A DNA stretch of 64,000 bases from Phyllostachys edulis. Its lineage: Eukaryota; Streptophyta; Magnoliopsida; Poales; Poaceae. Shown in pieces: positions 36,301 to 48,900 of this stretch (position 1 is the stretch's first letter; every line of letters starts with the position of its first letter). Both the position numbers and the translations under genes were made by a program. A model generated the notes under the pieces. That model made no database searches and was not told the origin of the DNA. It saw only the letters and a program-made list of their open reading frames with translations. The DNA lies in NCBI GenBank assembly GCA_036346405.1, contig CM070548.1:71457739-71521738 (forward strand). The letters run 5' to 3'.

Positions 36301-38581
36301 TTCTCTGGGTTCTTGTATTGCGGGAAATGGTCCTTTACCTGCATAATATTCCTCCAGTTTCTTTTGCCAGACTTGACAGGTGCGCAGATCATGCCCTGCC
36401 TGCTGGTGAAGTGGACATCACTTCTTGTTTTTCTGGAACCCCTCGGTCGGGGCTTTCGTCTTGCCTCGGCCGGTGTAGTCCTTCTTACCCTTCATGAATT
36501 TATCAGGAATGGCTAGGACCTCCTTTTCGTCGGGTCTGCGGTTCTTTTTTTTTCTTGAGAGAGTTCTTATTCTTTTTCTCTGGTTTGTCCAGGCCGGGCC
36601 GAGGAATCTTGTCTTTCCGATCAATGGCTTCGCACCACTCGATTACTTTGCTTGCGGTGGCATACTTGTCATTCATGTCAAAAAGCTCAACGGTTGTTCT
36701 TGGAGGGTTCATTGCTATATCCTCCGTAAACCGCCGATTTCTCAGACCTGTTTTAAAAGCCTGAATAATAGATGACTCTGCGACTTCGGGTATAGAATTG
36801 CGAACCTGGCTGAACCTCTTGATGTATTGACGTAAAGTCTCATCAGAACCCTGTCGGGTTCGGTGAAGATCATCCTCCTTCCTGTATGGTCGACGTGTCT
36901 CGAAATTTGCAATTAGAAGATCACAGAGTTGCTCCCAAGTATAGATTGATCCGACTGGTAGGTTCTATAACCACGATCGGATAGACCCTTCGAGCACGGT
37001 GGGTAGATAGTTGGCCATCACATTCTCATCGCCACCAGCAGCTCTGATGGCGGTGGTATATATTTGGAGAAATTCCAATGGGTTCTGAGTCCCATTGAAC
37101 TTGTCCAAGTTGGCCGGTCGGAACCGGTTAGGCCAACGCACAGCTTGGAGCCCTACAGAGAAGGCTCGACAACCTGTGATTGATTCATGGCGCCTTCTCT
37201 GGGAAGGTGCCGGATTGTAATCGGTCGGAGACCGGTTCCTAAGATTGGAACGCTGGAACTCCGATATGCCGATCGGACCGTGGACATTGATGTGATGCCT
37301 CCGACCGACCACTTGTTTCAGACGACGTCGGAGATCGTTAAGTTCAAGTGGTGGTTCTTCTCAACGTGATGGGGGAGTGGCTTCCTGAAATAGCCTTCTC
37401 CCCTCGTGACTCATTTGTCGGAATCGTCGAGGGGGTCTTGGTATCGATTATTCCCTAGCATGACCATGTTGTCCCCTACTGAGGGAGGAACGTTGGGATG
37501 AAGTCATAGTTTGACTCCTTGAAACCATTTGTTCCCGTTACGCTTCCGTGCGTTGCATGGTCTGTTGGAGAATTTCGAATACTTGACCTAGGAGCTGTAC
37601 AAAACCTGGAGTTTATGTTAAAGTAGGATCAGAATTATTTAACATGTCTTGAACACGTCGTAAGTTTTGTACGCCATCAAGGTCTCGGGGGTTCATCTTG
37701 GTCGCGTCGTAAGTTTTTACGATTATAGAAGGTCTCGGGGGTTCATCTTGGTCGTAGGTGTACGCAGACTGAACCTTCCCCGACCGGTTGATTTGATCTC
37801 GTCTATCGGTTACTCTAGGTGGGGCAATGCTAGGCGAGTTAACTGATTGACGTTGATCAGCTCCGTTGCCTCCGGAAGTTGGTGCCTGATGGCCCGGATC
37901 ATCTCTAACAACACCTGATGGCGTGGTAGAGAATGTAGGACCGTGCAGGGCATCTTGATTTTCATCTCCGACCGTGTTGACTTCATGCATCCAGCACCGA
38001 TCTTCCGATGAGTTTCCATCGTAACTAATGGAGAGCTTCCCAGTGCTTCTGCCAGAAGTTTCCACGACGGAGAGTAGTTGGAAATAAGCACCTCATGAGG
38101 TCTCCTCAGCCTGATCCGACGAACTACCAATCGCATGCTAAGCGTGATCATCCCCACATGGCCTACGACCAGTGGAGGCTTCATCGACACCGTTACCAGA
38201 TGTCGGTTGATTCCTAAAATTGCCAGAAGCCGTAGGAGAATATCTTTCAGCCATGATTTCATCGAGGGTATAGAGATTTTCAAGTGGTAGTGCTGAAATT
38301 TCTTCACCTGTTTTGCCGGTCGGAAAGATCGGGCTTGAAGAGGTCCCCTGACATTCCGAGCTGATCGGAATGGCTGGTTCCTTTGATTGCGCCACCGGTA
38401 GTGGTGGCGCATCCTCGTCCATCCGGTCGACCTCGCTAACGTTGGCGACGTGCGAACCGGCGGAGGAGGAGGACGAGGATGACATGCCATTTTCTTCCAT
38501 GGCACGGATGCATCCTTCCAAATTGAGGTCGGCGTAGTCCGCCAAGTCGAACCAATTCTCCTCATTCCAAACTCCGGGCAT
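36301..38581 (-). pseudogene. Tat gypsy gag remnant
   Basis: The likely start is the ATG at 38581 (MPGVWNEENWFDLADYADLN), about 100 bases inside the LTR. The frame runs to 38138 and then shifts to 37613-38065. The conserved gag core is in frame 36965-37312: NRFRPANLDKFNGTQNPLEF, then QIYTTAIRAAGGDENVMANY. A later block (NPPRTTVELFDMNDKYATAS, 36503-36712) is also typical. At least three frameshifts separate these blocks. Near 37660-37760 a short segment (ggtctcgggggttcatcttg) is directly duplicated, another sign of decay. Confidence 0.82.
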
Positions 38582-38654
38582 AGTCGCATGAGCGATTGCA
38601 GGAATTTGGGCGAGGGTTTGTATGAGCGAAGAGTTTCTTCAGGAAACTTACGTC

Positions 38655-38678
38655 TTCTACCCCACGGACGGCGCCAGC
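38655..38678 (-). other. Tat gypsy primer-binding site
   Basis: Inside the right LTR the minus strand reads GCTGGCGCCGTCCGTGGGG. TGGCGCCGT with a following G-rich tail is the primer site seen in Tat-lineage elements. I do not assign the tRNA firmly. Confidence 0.7.
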
Positions 38679-39386
38679 TGTCGACGATCGAGTCGCCGAT
38701 CTTATAAAAATGAAAGAGAAAAATGACGTGAAATATCTTGGGATGGAATGGGGGCCGCTCTTTATTGATATGAACTGGATTTACAAGACTTGACTAGGAA
38801 CTACCCTAAATACACTGAATGTGTGGAATGTCGAACTAAGTAATCAGGCTTAGACTTCAAGTCTAAGACTGACTGTCTTGCTTCTAATTCCACCGCTTAG
38901 GTTTCTGTGTTTGTCTTCACTTGTTTTCTGTTGTCTCTTGTCCTGTCCCTTCGTCTTCTGCGCTCAACCCTTAAATAACTATTGAAGAGGTGACAGTTAC
39001 TTCTGGAGAAGACGTTCTTGGTGAAACATTTCGACTGCTCGGAACGGTAAGACAGTTAACAATGTGTCAACTTTTTTTGCGGTTATCTGTGAGATGCTTA
39101 ACCGTATGGTAGTTAATTGTCAGTGTCTCAGGATTATATCATCGCACGGTTTGGAACATATAACACGTGTTCCATTCATCATACGGTAAGAAATACCAGT
39201 TCATAACTTTTTCGAGCAGCTACCTGGTCGGAGCCTAGGCACAAAGCCTTGTCCGACTAAGGTACCCATTGTGTAATCTCTGGAATTCTTACGACCAGTG
39301 AGGTCGTTAGCTTTAGGGGTTACGACCATGAAAACGTATGGTCTTTTATGTATTAAATTAATACATAGATGTTTTAATCCTCGTCA
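38679..39386 (-). repeat. Tat gypsy 5' LTR (708 bp)
   Basis: It runs from tgtcgacgatcgagtcgccg to gttttaatcctcgtca and is followed by target copy agggg (39387-39391). Differences from the left LTR are mostly transitions, typical of an aged insertion. Confidence 0.95.
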
Positions 39387-39391
39387 AGGGG

Positions 39392-39540
39392 TTTCTTGTT
39401 TCTCTTTATTCCTTCATCAATCGATCAATAGTTTTCAGTGAATAGTACTCTCTATTTATAAGCTAGAGACTCTGCTAGAGTTTAGAATGAGAAGCTTATA
39501 CATAGATCGACTTCTAAGTCAAGCCTATAGTTCCTTAACA
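39392..39540 (-). repeat. Copia 5' LTR, second part
   Basis: It resumes with tttcttgtttctctttattc and ends ttccttaaca, followed by target copy agaat (39541-39545). It has a minus-strand TATAAATA box at 39453-39460. Together with 14135-14256 it restores 271 bp. Confidence 0.95.
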
Positions 39541-39545
39541 AGAAT

Positions 39546-39947
39546 CAAGCGGCCGTTGACGACGTAACAAAAACATTGATGAAATACGAAGTATCTAGAC
39601 GTGAAAAAAGGGGCCATAGATCAATCAAGAACTCCCCCTGAAAAGGAAAGGTTATGTCTGAAAAACACAAGTCAAAAAAGAAACAGAAAATAGAAGAGCG
39701 AAAAGAAAACGTGCGGAATAAACAGGGAGAAAGCAGAAAGCTCGCATCTTCCTCTACACTCGAGCGAATCGACACACATCCTCCTCCCCGTTCCCCTCCC
39801 CTCTCTCTCCACCCCTTCCTACCCATTCCTCCCCCGAATCCTAGCCCAATTGCTTCCTCCTCGTGGTGGGCGTCGCTCCGATCCGCCCGATCCGCGCTGC
39901 TCCTGAGGCTCCGGCGTGCGGCGGCCGACGGCGGCGGCGTATCGGCG
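39546..39947 (+). promoter_or_regulatory. Proximal promoter and 5' UTR of the ARIADNE-like gene
   Basis: Only about 400 bp remain between the copia LTR and the start codon. A pyrimidine-rich patch at about 39776-39830 (for example cctcccctctctctccaccc) resembles the Y-patch of rice core promoters. No TATA box is evident. Transcription start is not determined. 39655-39750 is A-rich. Confidence 0.6.
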
Positions 39948-42900
39948 ATGGATTCGGAGGACGACACACGCGACTCCGCCGACGAGGACTTCTACAACGG
40001 CGGCGAGGCCGGTCTCGCCCTCAGCGACTACGACTTCGCCGACCACGACTCCGACGACTCCGACGACCTACTCCCCCACAAGCAGCAGGTGATCATCAAC
40101 CAGTGGTGCCCGGTCGGTCTCGGTTTAGAAATCGTTTGCTCGGGATGGTGGGAATGGGATACTGGGGCTCTGTATATAGCGTTTCCCCCCCTTTACAGTA
40201 AGATGGTTCTCTAATGGATAGGGTTGTGGCTGGTTGGATGATCTATATATCGCTTTGGTTATTTGTGATTGCCTGATGGGCTGGGCCTTGTTGATGCACA
40301 TGAAGGGCTCGTCGAAATGCACTCTTTTTTTCCATGGAGGAATTTGCGAGGAGGAAGCATGATTCTAGTGGTTGCTTTGATGACCTTGCCGATGGAAATG
40401 TGTTTACAAAAGTCATCAGAGGTTGTTTCTATTTATGTCCTATGGTAGGAACTGGCAAACCGAATGTTCTGGTTAAATTACTTTTGGTCGTTGGAAATGT
40501 ATGTAGAATTGTGATTTTGCTGTGCTAGGTGCCGTTGTGTGCTGCATTGAATGTGTGTCGTAACTCGTAACTCATGCTGTACCACATGGATGTAGGCTGT
40601 GACTCCAATTTTGGTCGTTGCTCTGGTAACAAAGGAAGCATGAGCGGGGAAATGTTGTTCAGGGTAGAAATGCATGGCAAAGGCAAATGTTGAAACTTAG
40701 GAAATGATTTTGATGAGCAACCATCGTATGTGTATTACTGTATTCTCATTGCTTTCATGGTAGGAGGTGGCGGCATGGAGATTGTGGATTGACTAGATTC
40801 ATTTCTTGTAAGTGGGAATGGGTATAGGCATGTAGACTATAGTGATGGGCCAGTCTGATGCTGATGCATGGTTATGCTTAATTGGTATCCTGCATGGTCT
40901 GAATCTGCTTTCCGAAGTTGCCCTGAAGCTTGATGATTTGGTCGGACGTGGTATGTGTATAAAACTGGGCAAGTTAATTCACTGCACTAATTTTTTAAAA
41001 TATTTTTTTATGCTAATTAGGTGAAGACAAGTGTCTTCTCAGTGTTCTCTTATAATCTGTCCCCCCTTTGATGGAATTGGCTATGTGTTCCAAGTCCTTT
41101 TCTAGTTATTCGAATTGTGAAAACAGGGTACCTTGCATGATACTCTTGGTACTTGTCTAGTTGTTGGTTCCATTTAGTTTTTTTTTTAAAAAAATGATAT
41201 CCGATTTTAATTATCACGAGATGAAACAATTAGGGAAGGAAAAGCTTGCACAATGACAAACCAGTGCTTACCGTAGGACTCTAGTGAGTGTTGACTCAGG
41301 AAGGGATATATGTTCCACCTTGTGCAAAACATATATCGATAAGATAAAACATATATTGCATTCTTCATTGCACTACCCGTCCTGCTGAAAATTCAGTTAC
41401 AAAGAAATGTAAACAGGCAAATATTTCCTAGTTACGATATTGTGTTATATTTATTGGTATACACGAATGCGAAACAAAATTTGCATGTACCGTACCATCA
41501 TTATGCCAATGCCACAGTATATCTTCTAGAAACTTTTTTTTCCGACTTTCAATTAATGTACTTGCCAGCTCAAGCATTGGCAATCTGAGTGCATCAATTG
41601 CCATTCTATCCTCAATAGCTGAACGTCTAAACTGTTGCAGACTTGCACTATCGCTTAACACATAGAGTAGAAAAAAAGGTGGTGTTTTTCTTTGCTGGTG
41701 CAACCATGTTACCATACAAGTCACTCTTCTAGTCAGGAAATAGTGTTTAGAAGTGCATAGTTAACTTATGTAGGAGTACATTTTTGCTTTGTCTTTTCCC
41801 TTTAAAATATGCCTGGATGACGCTGTTAAGTTAGAGCAAGTCCAAGAAGAGAGATTTGATTTGGAGCCTTAAATCCTTTAGTCAGTTTCGACTAATCAAG
41901 TCTGTAGAAAGTTTCTGTGGTATGAAATCTTTGGGTCGCATGCCATTCTTTCCGCCTTTCTCCTTCCTCTTTTGTTCTTGCCCTTCACTCTCCGTTCTTA
42001 TCTCTTTGCTGCTTAACTCCATTACAAAATATAATTATCGAAGAAGTGAAATGTCACAATAGCTATATTTGGGGCGGTTTGGTTGGTAGCCAAATTTGGC
42101 TACACTTTAGGGTTTGCCCATCACTACACTGAGTGTGCCACTGTTTGGTTCACAACCACAGATTTGTTTGCCACACTGTGGTCAATTTTCAGTTCAAATA
42201 GTGGTATTTTGGACCAAAGTTGTGGTGCCAGTTTGTTGACTAGAGAAAGTTTGCCGCACCATTCCTCACCGTGTGGCACATGACACTTGCTACCAAACCA
42301 GACAGCCATGGGACGTAGAAGTCTGAAATCTCTGTGAAAACTACAAAGATGTTGGTATTGTGCCACACATAATGGACTTATCATTTTATAACACAGCACA
42401 GATGAAAAATAGCATTGGTTTTTGTTAGAGTAAATTTCGCAAAACTCCACATATTTTGCAAAGCTCCAGATTTAAGGCTCAATTTCACATAACTCTAGAT
42501 TTAAGAAGGTATGTTATCACAAAACTCCAGGTTTTGAGTTTTGTTATCACAAAACTCTAGATTTAAGGAGGTATGCTATCACAAAACTCCATATTTAATT
42601 AGGTATGTTATCACAAAACTCCAGATTTAACGGTGGAACCCAAAACCTGGAGTTTTGTGATAACATACCTCCTTAAATCTGGAGTTTTGTGAAATTGAGC
42701 CTTAAATCTGGAGCTTTTCGATAGTTTGTACAAAATATGTGGAGTTTTGCGAAATTTACTCTTTTTGTTATTGTCCTGCGAGAATTTTTATTATTAAATA
42801 ACCTTTTTTTAAATTTTATTTGAAAGTTAACCTCCGACGCACTTTATTTCCAAATCTGATCCCTTTGGTCACGCTACCAACCATGACGTGACAAAACAAC

Positions 42901-45900
42901 GCTGTCACATTAGGGCAAACTCTTGTCACGCCATGGGTGGTGGCGTGACAGTGTGGTTTGGTCACGCCACGGAGGGTGGCGTGACAAAAAGTGCTATTTT
43001 GGGGACTTATCCTGTGGCGTGACAGCGTTATTTTGTCACGCCATGGGTGGTGGCGTGACCAAAGAGGTTAGATTTGGAAATAAAATGCGTTGGGGGTTAA
43101 CTTTAAAATAAAATTTTAAAAAAGGTTAATTAATAAAAAAGCTCGTCCTGGGACCATGTTTCTTGACACATGGAATCTGTAGTACATGTTGATCGGCAGT
43201 GTATCGGGGTTTTAGTTGTTATCATGTAACTGCATGTCATTCATAGCATTACAAGGCTCTCTGCATGCTTTTGGTAACATGATTTTTCTGGTAGTAATTG
43301 GAGTTAGTGCTTTCTCTGTTTTTTTTGAGGGTTGGGGGGTTGCACATGCCTGTGCGCTCTTTGAAGTGTTAAATAATTTATTGGAAATCATGAGGCTATA
43401 ACAAATTTCTTCCTAATGGGGTGTGGAAAAATTCACCCATCGAAAGATGCTATTTTCTCTTAGATCTTATCTGGTTATGCACTTAATGTGTTTGTGCTGT
43501 TTTGGTTGACGACTAGTTAAATAATCACTTTTACTGCTGTAATTTGGGGTTAATTACATGATGCTGATCTGACCAAATTATTATTATTCATCTCCAGTTA
43601 ATCTAGCGATGAACCGGTGATATTCAATTTTATGTGAATTTTAGGTTTCTTGCCCTGTTTTTCTCACAATCATTCTCTTCTTTACATTCCAGCAAAACTA
43701 CAGTGTACTGACTGAAGCTGGTATAAAGCAGCATCAAGCGGATGACATAAATCGGGTTTCAACTGTTCTTTCAATTTCAAAATCAGAAGCATGTGTCCTT
43801 CTTCGCAGTTGTAACTGGTAATAGGCATCACTGCATTTGGCATGGTTGTTGCATTCTTAAATAAATAATCATTTTTATCCAATTCCAAGAACAAAATAGA
43901 GGCAGACCATTAAGACAGTCATTTAAAAATTTAGTTTTGTAAGAATACTACGCTAGTTTCATTTATGCTCAGCACCTAATATTAAGGCCCCAAGTTTTTT
44001 TTTGTGGGGTGCAGAATGCAGTTTGTGCTTAACCTATTAGTCTCCCGTTAGCAGAAATACTATTTGCACTATTCAAATAAATGCCCTACTTCTTTTGGTC
44101 CTTCCCCATTTGCAAACAGGGATGTTTTGATCTTCTTTTTGTCGATAGCTTCTTTAGATGGTGATATCATATGTGATTTATGTTCGTTGTGACATTTATT
44201 TTCTGTGTAGGAATTATAAAATATAAAGTTTCTTCCTGCAGGAGTGTCAGTAAGGTGCATGATGAATGGTTTGTTGATGAAGAACGAGTTCGTACTGCTG
44301 TCGGTTTGCTGGAGAAGCAAATTGAAATGCCGAATGAAAGAGAAGTAAGTCTTGCTAGTTAAAATTTTTGCTTGCTTGGTTGCCCAAACATATACTCCCT
44401 CTTTGGACAATATACTGATATAGTATTCTTCCAATTGAGGTTTATATTATTGGATTTCCTGTGTCTTCCATAGCCACTCGCTGTGTCAGTATGCCTGCCT
44501 CCTAAGTCCTAACCCGTGTTTTACTGGAGAAAATGTTGGAGAGTAGGCTTGTTCTGTTGCATGCTTGCTGCAAATTGGCTCAACTCGTACCTTTTTATGT
44601 TCTAGACACTCTAATCAAAATATTTCTATCACATGTAGGTCATGTGTCTATACTTTAGTTCTTATGTAAGTTGTCCTCACTTTAACAGCTGACATGTGGG
44701 ATTTGTTTCGAAAGTTGTCCACGTGAGTCAATGAGCTCTGCTGCATGTGGGCATCCTTTCTGTGGCACATGTTGGAGAGGTTCGTTCTTTTGTTATCCCC
44801 CTTTTTAGATGGTCATAGTTTACAATTTCCTTGTTTAGATAATTGAGATGTGTATATAGTTGGTGACAGGCCAAGAGCTTTTACTGAACTTTTCACTCGA
44901 TTTATCTGATGGCTGAACGCATATGCATGTTCATCATGTGGCTGACTGGCCATCCATTGATGTTTCTTGTAGCTGAACTCTTGTGCTTGTTTTACTGGCC
45001 ATAATAGCAATTTTGATAAAAGATCTTGGTGCTGGATCTGCTGGTACACAATCTAAACAAAGTGGCAATGTGGTATTGAACATGTGGGCATATCCTACTT
45101 GATCTAGATTATGAGCGTGTTTTTCTGAAATTTTTAAAGAAATGATGTTGCCGACAATTTCAAGTCCTGCATGAATAAATAGAAGTGTATTTTGCTTCTG
45201 TCTGATGGGCTGTGAGCCTGTGAGCTTGCAATGTTGTTGCCATAATCAAAATTGGGTTGACCACAGGCTCCTTTGTTTTTTTCTTTCCAAAATTGAGGGC
45301 CTGGAATGGGTGCACTATGGCAAGTTGGCAACAGTATGTCCCTTATTATTTTCCCAGTGTTCCCCTAGGCGCTAGGCGTTAGTCGGGTGGCTGACTAGCG
45401 CCTAGCACCTAATCGCCACTTAGGCGGCCGCCTAGGCGGGATAAATCGGCTAGGCGGTCTAGGCAGGAGGGCTGCGCCTAGCGCCTAGGCGGGCGCCTAG
45501 CGGAACACTGTATTTTCCACTACCTCAACGGCTCAGACCAAATACTCAACTGCATATCTGATATTGTCAAAACAGTCCGCATGTTTCAATCTTATTTGAA
45601 GAAAGGATGAAGTTCTTTTAAATCGGTAACAAAATATATTGGAGTTCTCCTTTTTTATGTGCAACACAATCACTTGCTGTACTGTCTTTTCTTATATAAC
45701 AATATCTTTTGTGCTGTATTTCAATTCTCTAGCCATTTATAATTCTATATTTGATAGCATATTACCTGGCCGAACCATTTCAAGTTGAGGAGATGAAAGT
45801 CCATTAGTTACTATTTTAACATTCCGTATTTGGCCTTGGTCACTTGAGTGGAATAATTCATTACAAAATCAAATTTTCAAAGGAAAACAGAGCAAATTTG

Positions 45901-48900
45901 TTGCCTTTTTTTATAGTAAAAAACACATATCAGTTTTCTGCAGTGTTTCAAAGTAATGTCATTACTATTCTTCTCTTGCAGTTTGGTTGGTTTTTACGTT
46001 TTTGCATGCTTGTGTGCACTTTCATGCACTCTTTACACCCTTGTGGTTTCTTCCAGCATGTCATGGAATGATTTGAATTTTTTCTTCCATCATTTCATGT
46101 AATCCTTTTTAAAAATTAAATTGAAGTAAGCAAAGGATGCAACATCGCGGAAACAGTTTTAGCATTGACATTTGGGCAATGCTGATTAATTTTCTTTTCA
46201 TCGACAGGATATATTAGCACAGCTATTAGTGATGGTCCAGGATGTTTGATGTTGAGATGTCCTGATCCATCCTGCGCTGCTGCTGTTGGACAAGATATGA
46301 TCAATTCATTGGCTAGTGATGATGATAAGGGAAAATATGAACGTTATCTTTGCAGATCTTACATTGAAGATAATAGAAAAGTAAGTTGATGACTTGATAT
46401 TTTTCAGAGAGATGTCGACCATAACGCAAGAATGCTGAAATGTGTCTAGTTTTCTAAGATTTGCTAGTTTCCCCCCTTAGGGCCTGCTTGGATAGGGAGG
46501 GATTAGACCGATCCCTTCGTATTGGAAGGAATTTTAGTCTAAGTTCCCTGTCATTCCGAAGGGATTGAGTCGTATCATAGTGTATCTAAACAAGCCTTTA
46601 AGGTTTTTTTATAGGTGGGGATTAGACCCAATCCCTTTTGATGGATAATGAAACCGAACTAAAATCCCTGCCAACTGGAAGGGATTGGGTCTAACTCTTG
46701 CCTATCCAAACAAGCCTTAAAAACTATTAGTTTTTGACTTTTTGTACCATATGGTTCACCCTATTTCCTGACTCTGAACCTCCTCTTCTTTGTAATTTGC
46801 ATTCAACATTTCATCACCATTTTGAATCATCAGAATTTCTTGTTCTTCATACAATGTTTATTTTTATTTATTTATTTTTCAACATTTGGATTGGCATGAT
46901 TACTGGGTAATTATTGCGGATAACTGCAAAAAGAAATCGCTAAATGTCTTGTTTAGTTCACTGCTGACTAGTGACTACTGAGCTACCTGTTGAGTAAACT
47001 TTGTTCGCATTGTTCATCATTATTTTTAAACAGACAAAATGGTGTCCTGCTCCTGGCTGTGAATATGCGGTGGAATTTGTCATTGGTAGTGGCAGCTATG
47101 ATGTTTCTTGCGGCTGTTCCTATGGATTTTGTTGGAATGTGAGTATTTCTAACTGTAGCTTATTTATGTGATGGTCAGTAGAACATAACAAAAAAGAAAT
47201 TGCGTGACAAAATTTTCAGTGTACCGAGGAAGCTCATCGGCCAGTAGACTGTTCCACAGTTTCAAAATGGATCCTCAAGAACAGTGCAGAGTCCGAGAAT
47301 ATGAACTGGTATGAAAGGGATTAAGTGTCTTTTTCGTCAACAACTGCCTTGTTGCTTCTGCTTAATCTGCATTTTCTGTTCAACACTGGCCATGTCAATG
47401 TGCCAAGCTTGTCCACTTTCCTATTGTTTACTGCATTTCTTGTTTCTTCATTGGACCAAAATAGCTTTCTTGACAAAAAATGCATGGCTGTAAATACTGA
47501 ATTTACATGATCAGCAAGTTAGACTGCATACCCCTTTTGCCTCACATATCTATTCTGGCTTCTCTAGAAGTGTTCCTTTTCCCCTCTTTTTAAATCTATC
47601 TCCTTCTTTTAGGGGTACGAGCTACGATGTACACCTAGTAGAAACTTGTTGGAGATATTAGAGTTTAGGTAAGAGTCCAAGTTGTGTGTGAGTCGGACTC
47701 AAATCGTGTGCGAGTTATGTTAGAGTCGGACTGTAATATTTGACACTATAAATAAAAGGTGTGGGGATCCCAAGAGGGGCACACAATTATTTCCCGAAAT
47801 TCTACATGGCATCAAAGCCAACCCATTCCAAACCCTAACTCGAGCAAAATCCAAAATCCTTACATCGGAACCATCGTTGTTGTCGTCGATCCGCCGGCTG
47901 CCGCTGTCCCATCGTGCGTGGTCCTTTGCGACTGTGTTGCAACAATCGCACGGGAGCGGATCGGCGGTCGTACGGGTTGCGTGTGGGCAAGTCCTGGAGG
48001 CGGCTGGAGCGGTGCGCTAGTAGTAGTAGCAGGGGATCTGGTCGGCGGTGGAGGAGTGGAAGGGGATCCGACGCGACACTCAAGAAGGTTTGATGTGGCA
48101 CATTCGGGAGGAAGAAGCAGGGTGCGGTACGAGGCCGGCGGGGAAAGGAAGGGAGGAAGGTTTGCTGGTGCTCGGGCCGGCGGTGGAGAAGGTGGGGGAT
48201 CCGGCCTCTTGGGCCGGTGGTGGAAAAGGTGATCCGGCCGCTATCGAGGAGGCGAAGGAGGAGCTAGTGAAGGATGCGGAGGATCTAGCGGGATCCTGTG
48301 CCGGATCCAACCAGGGCCGGCTCGGCCGAAGAAAGGTGAGAGGAAGAAAGATAGGAGAAGACAGAGGTGAAGTCACGCGGGAGGAAGACAGAGGTGAAGC
48401 CATGCGTGTGGGAAGAACAGGAGAAAAAAGGAAGGAAAAAAAAGGAAAGGGAAGAAAAAAGGAAAGAAAAGTAAGAAAAGGAGAAAAGAGGAAAAGGAAG
48501 ACAAAGCAAAAAAAAGAAGAGAAGGTGTCGTAGGGGCGGCACAACGGCCCCCACGACCAGGCGAACAGTGAAGTGCACACCCCGCCGGACATCGGCGGAT
48601 GGCCCTGCTGCAGGAGTGGCCCGAAGGGTCCCGAGGGGGCCCGGAGGGTCCCCAGGCCTGGAGGTTCCCGAAGGGTTCTGAAGGCCCTGGGGTTCGGAGG
48701 GCCCCGGTGCTCCGAAGGGTCCGCATGACTCCGAGCTGTCCGGAGGATTCCGAGGGGTCCGGGAGTTCCAAGGAGTCACTGTACCGCTGGACCAGGTGTA
48801 TCAGCAGGATGGACCAAGCCCAGAACGGTCCACCATGAGCTGGAAGCTAGTCCTAGGGATAGGAAAGGTCCCTGTAGCCCCTACCAGCATAGGGCCCTGT

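Larger units (their letters stand above)
14257..39386 (-). mobile_element. Tat-lineage gypsy retrotransposon (about 12.6 kb) with a nested Tekay element
   Basis: The left LTR is 14257-14885 plus 27367-27444 (629 + 78 = 707 bp) and the right LTR is 38679-39386 (708 bp). Both start TGTCGACG and end CCTCGTCA. Target duplication agggg is at 14252-14256 and 39387-39391. The minus strand reads gag, protease, RNase H, integrase from right to left. An antisense gene lies between pol and the 3' LTR, and the primer-binding site is of the TGGCGCCGT type. Both are features of the Tat lineage (Retand/RIRE2-like). RT is missing, replaced by an LTR-like segment at 33252-35799. Confidence 0.95.
7813..39540 (-). 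mobile_element. Copia LTR retrotransposon (about 6.6 kb) split by a 25-kb nested insertion
   Basis: The left LTR is 7813-8083 (271 bp, tgttgagg to cttaaca). The right LTR starts at 14135, is interrupted after 14256 and resumes at 39392-39540. The two parts are 122 + 149 = 271 bp, exactly the left LTR length. The 5-bp target duplication agaat lies at 7808-7812 and 39541-39545. Coding remnants run on the minus strand in copia order from right to left: gag, protease, integrase, RT, RNase H. The element sits about 400 bp upstream of the ARIADNE-like start codon, in opposite orientation to the gene. All frames are broken, so it is immobile by itself. Confidence 0.97.

Noticed and set aside
44390..44460. 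Stowaway MITE (tactccctc phrase) in intron 3
   Set aside because: Only one end resembles a Stowaway terminus; no inverted partner or TA duplication could be found.
48080..48592. Phenylalanine- and serine-rich minus ORF in the intronic element
   Set aside because: It is the antisense shadow of a purine-rich tract.
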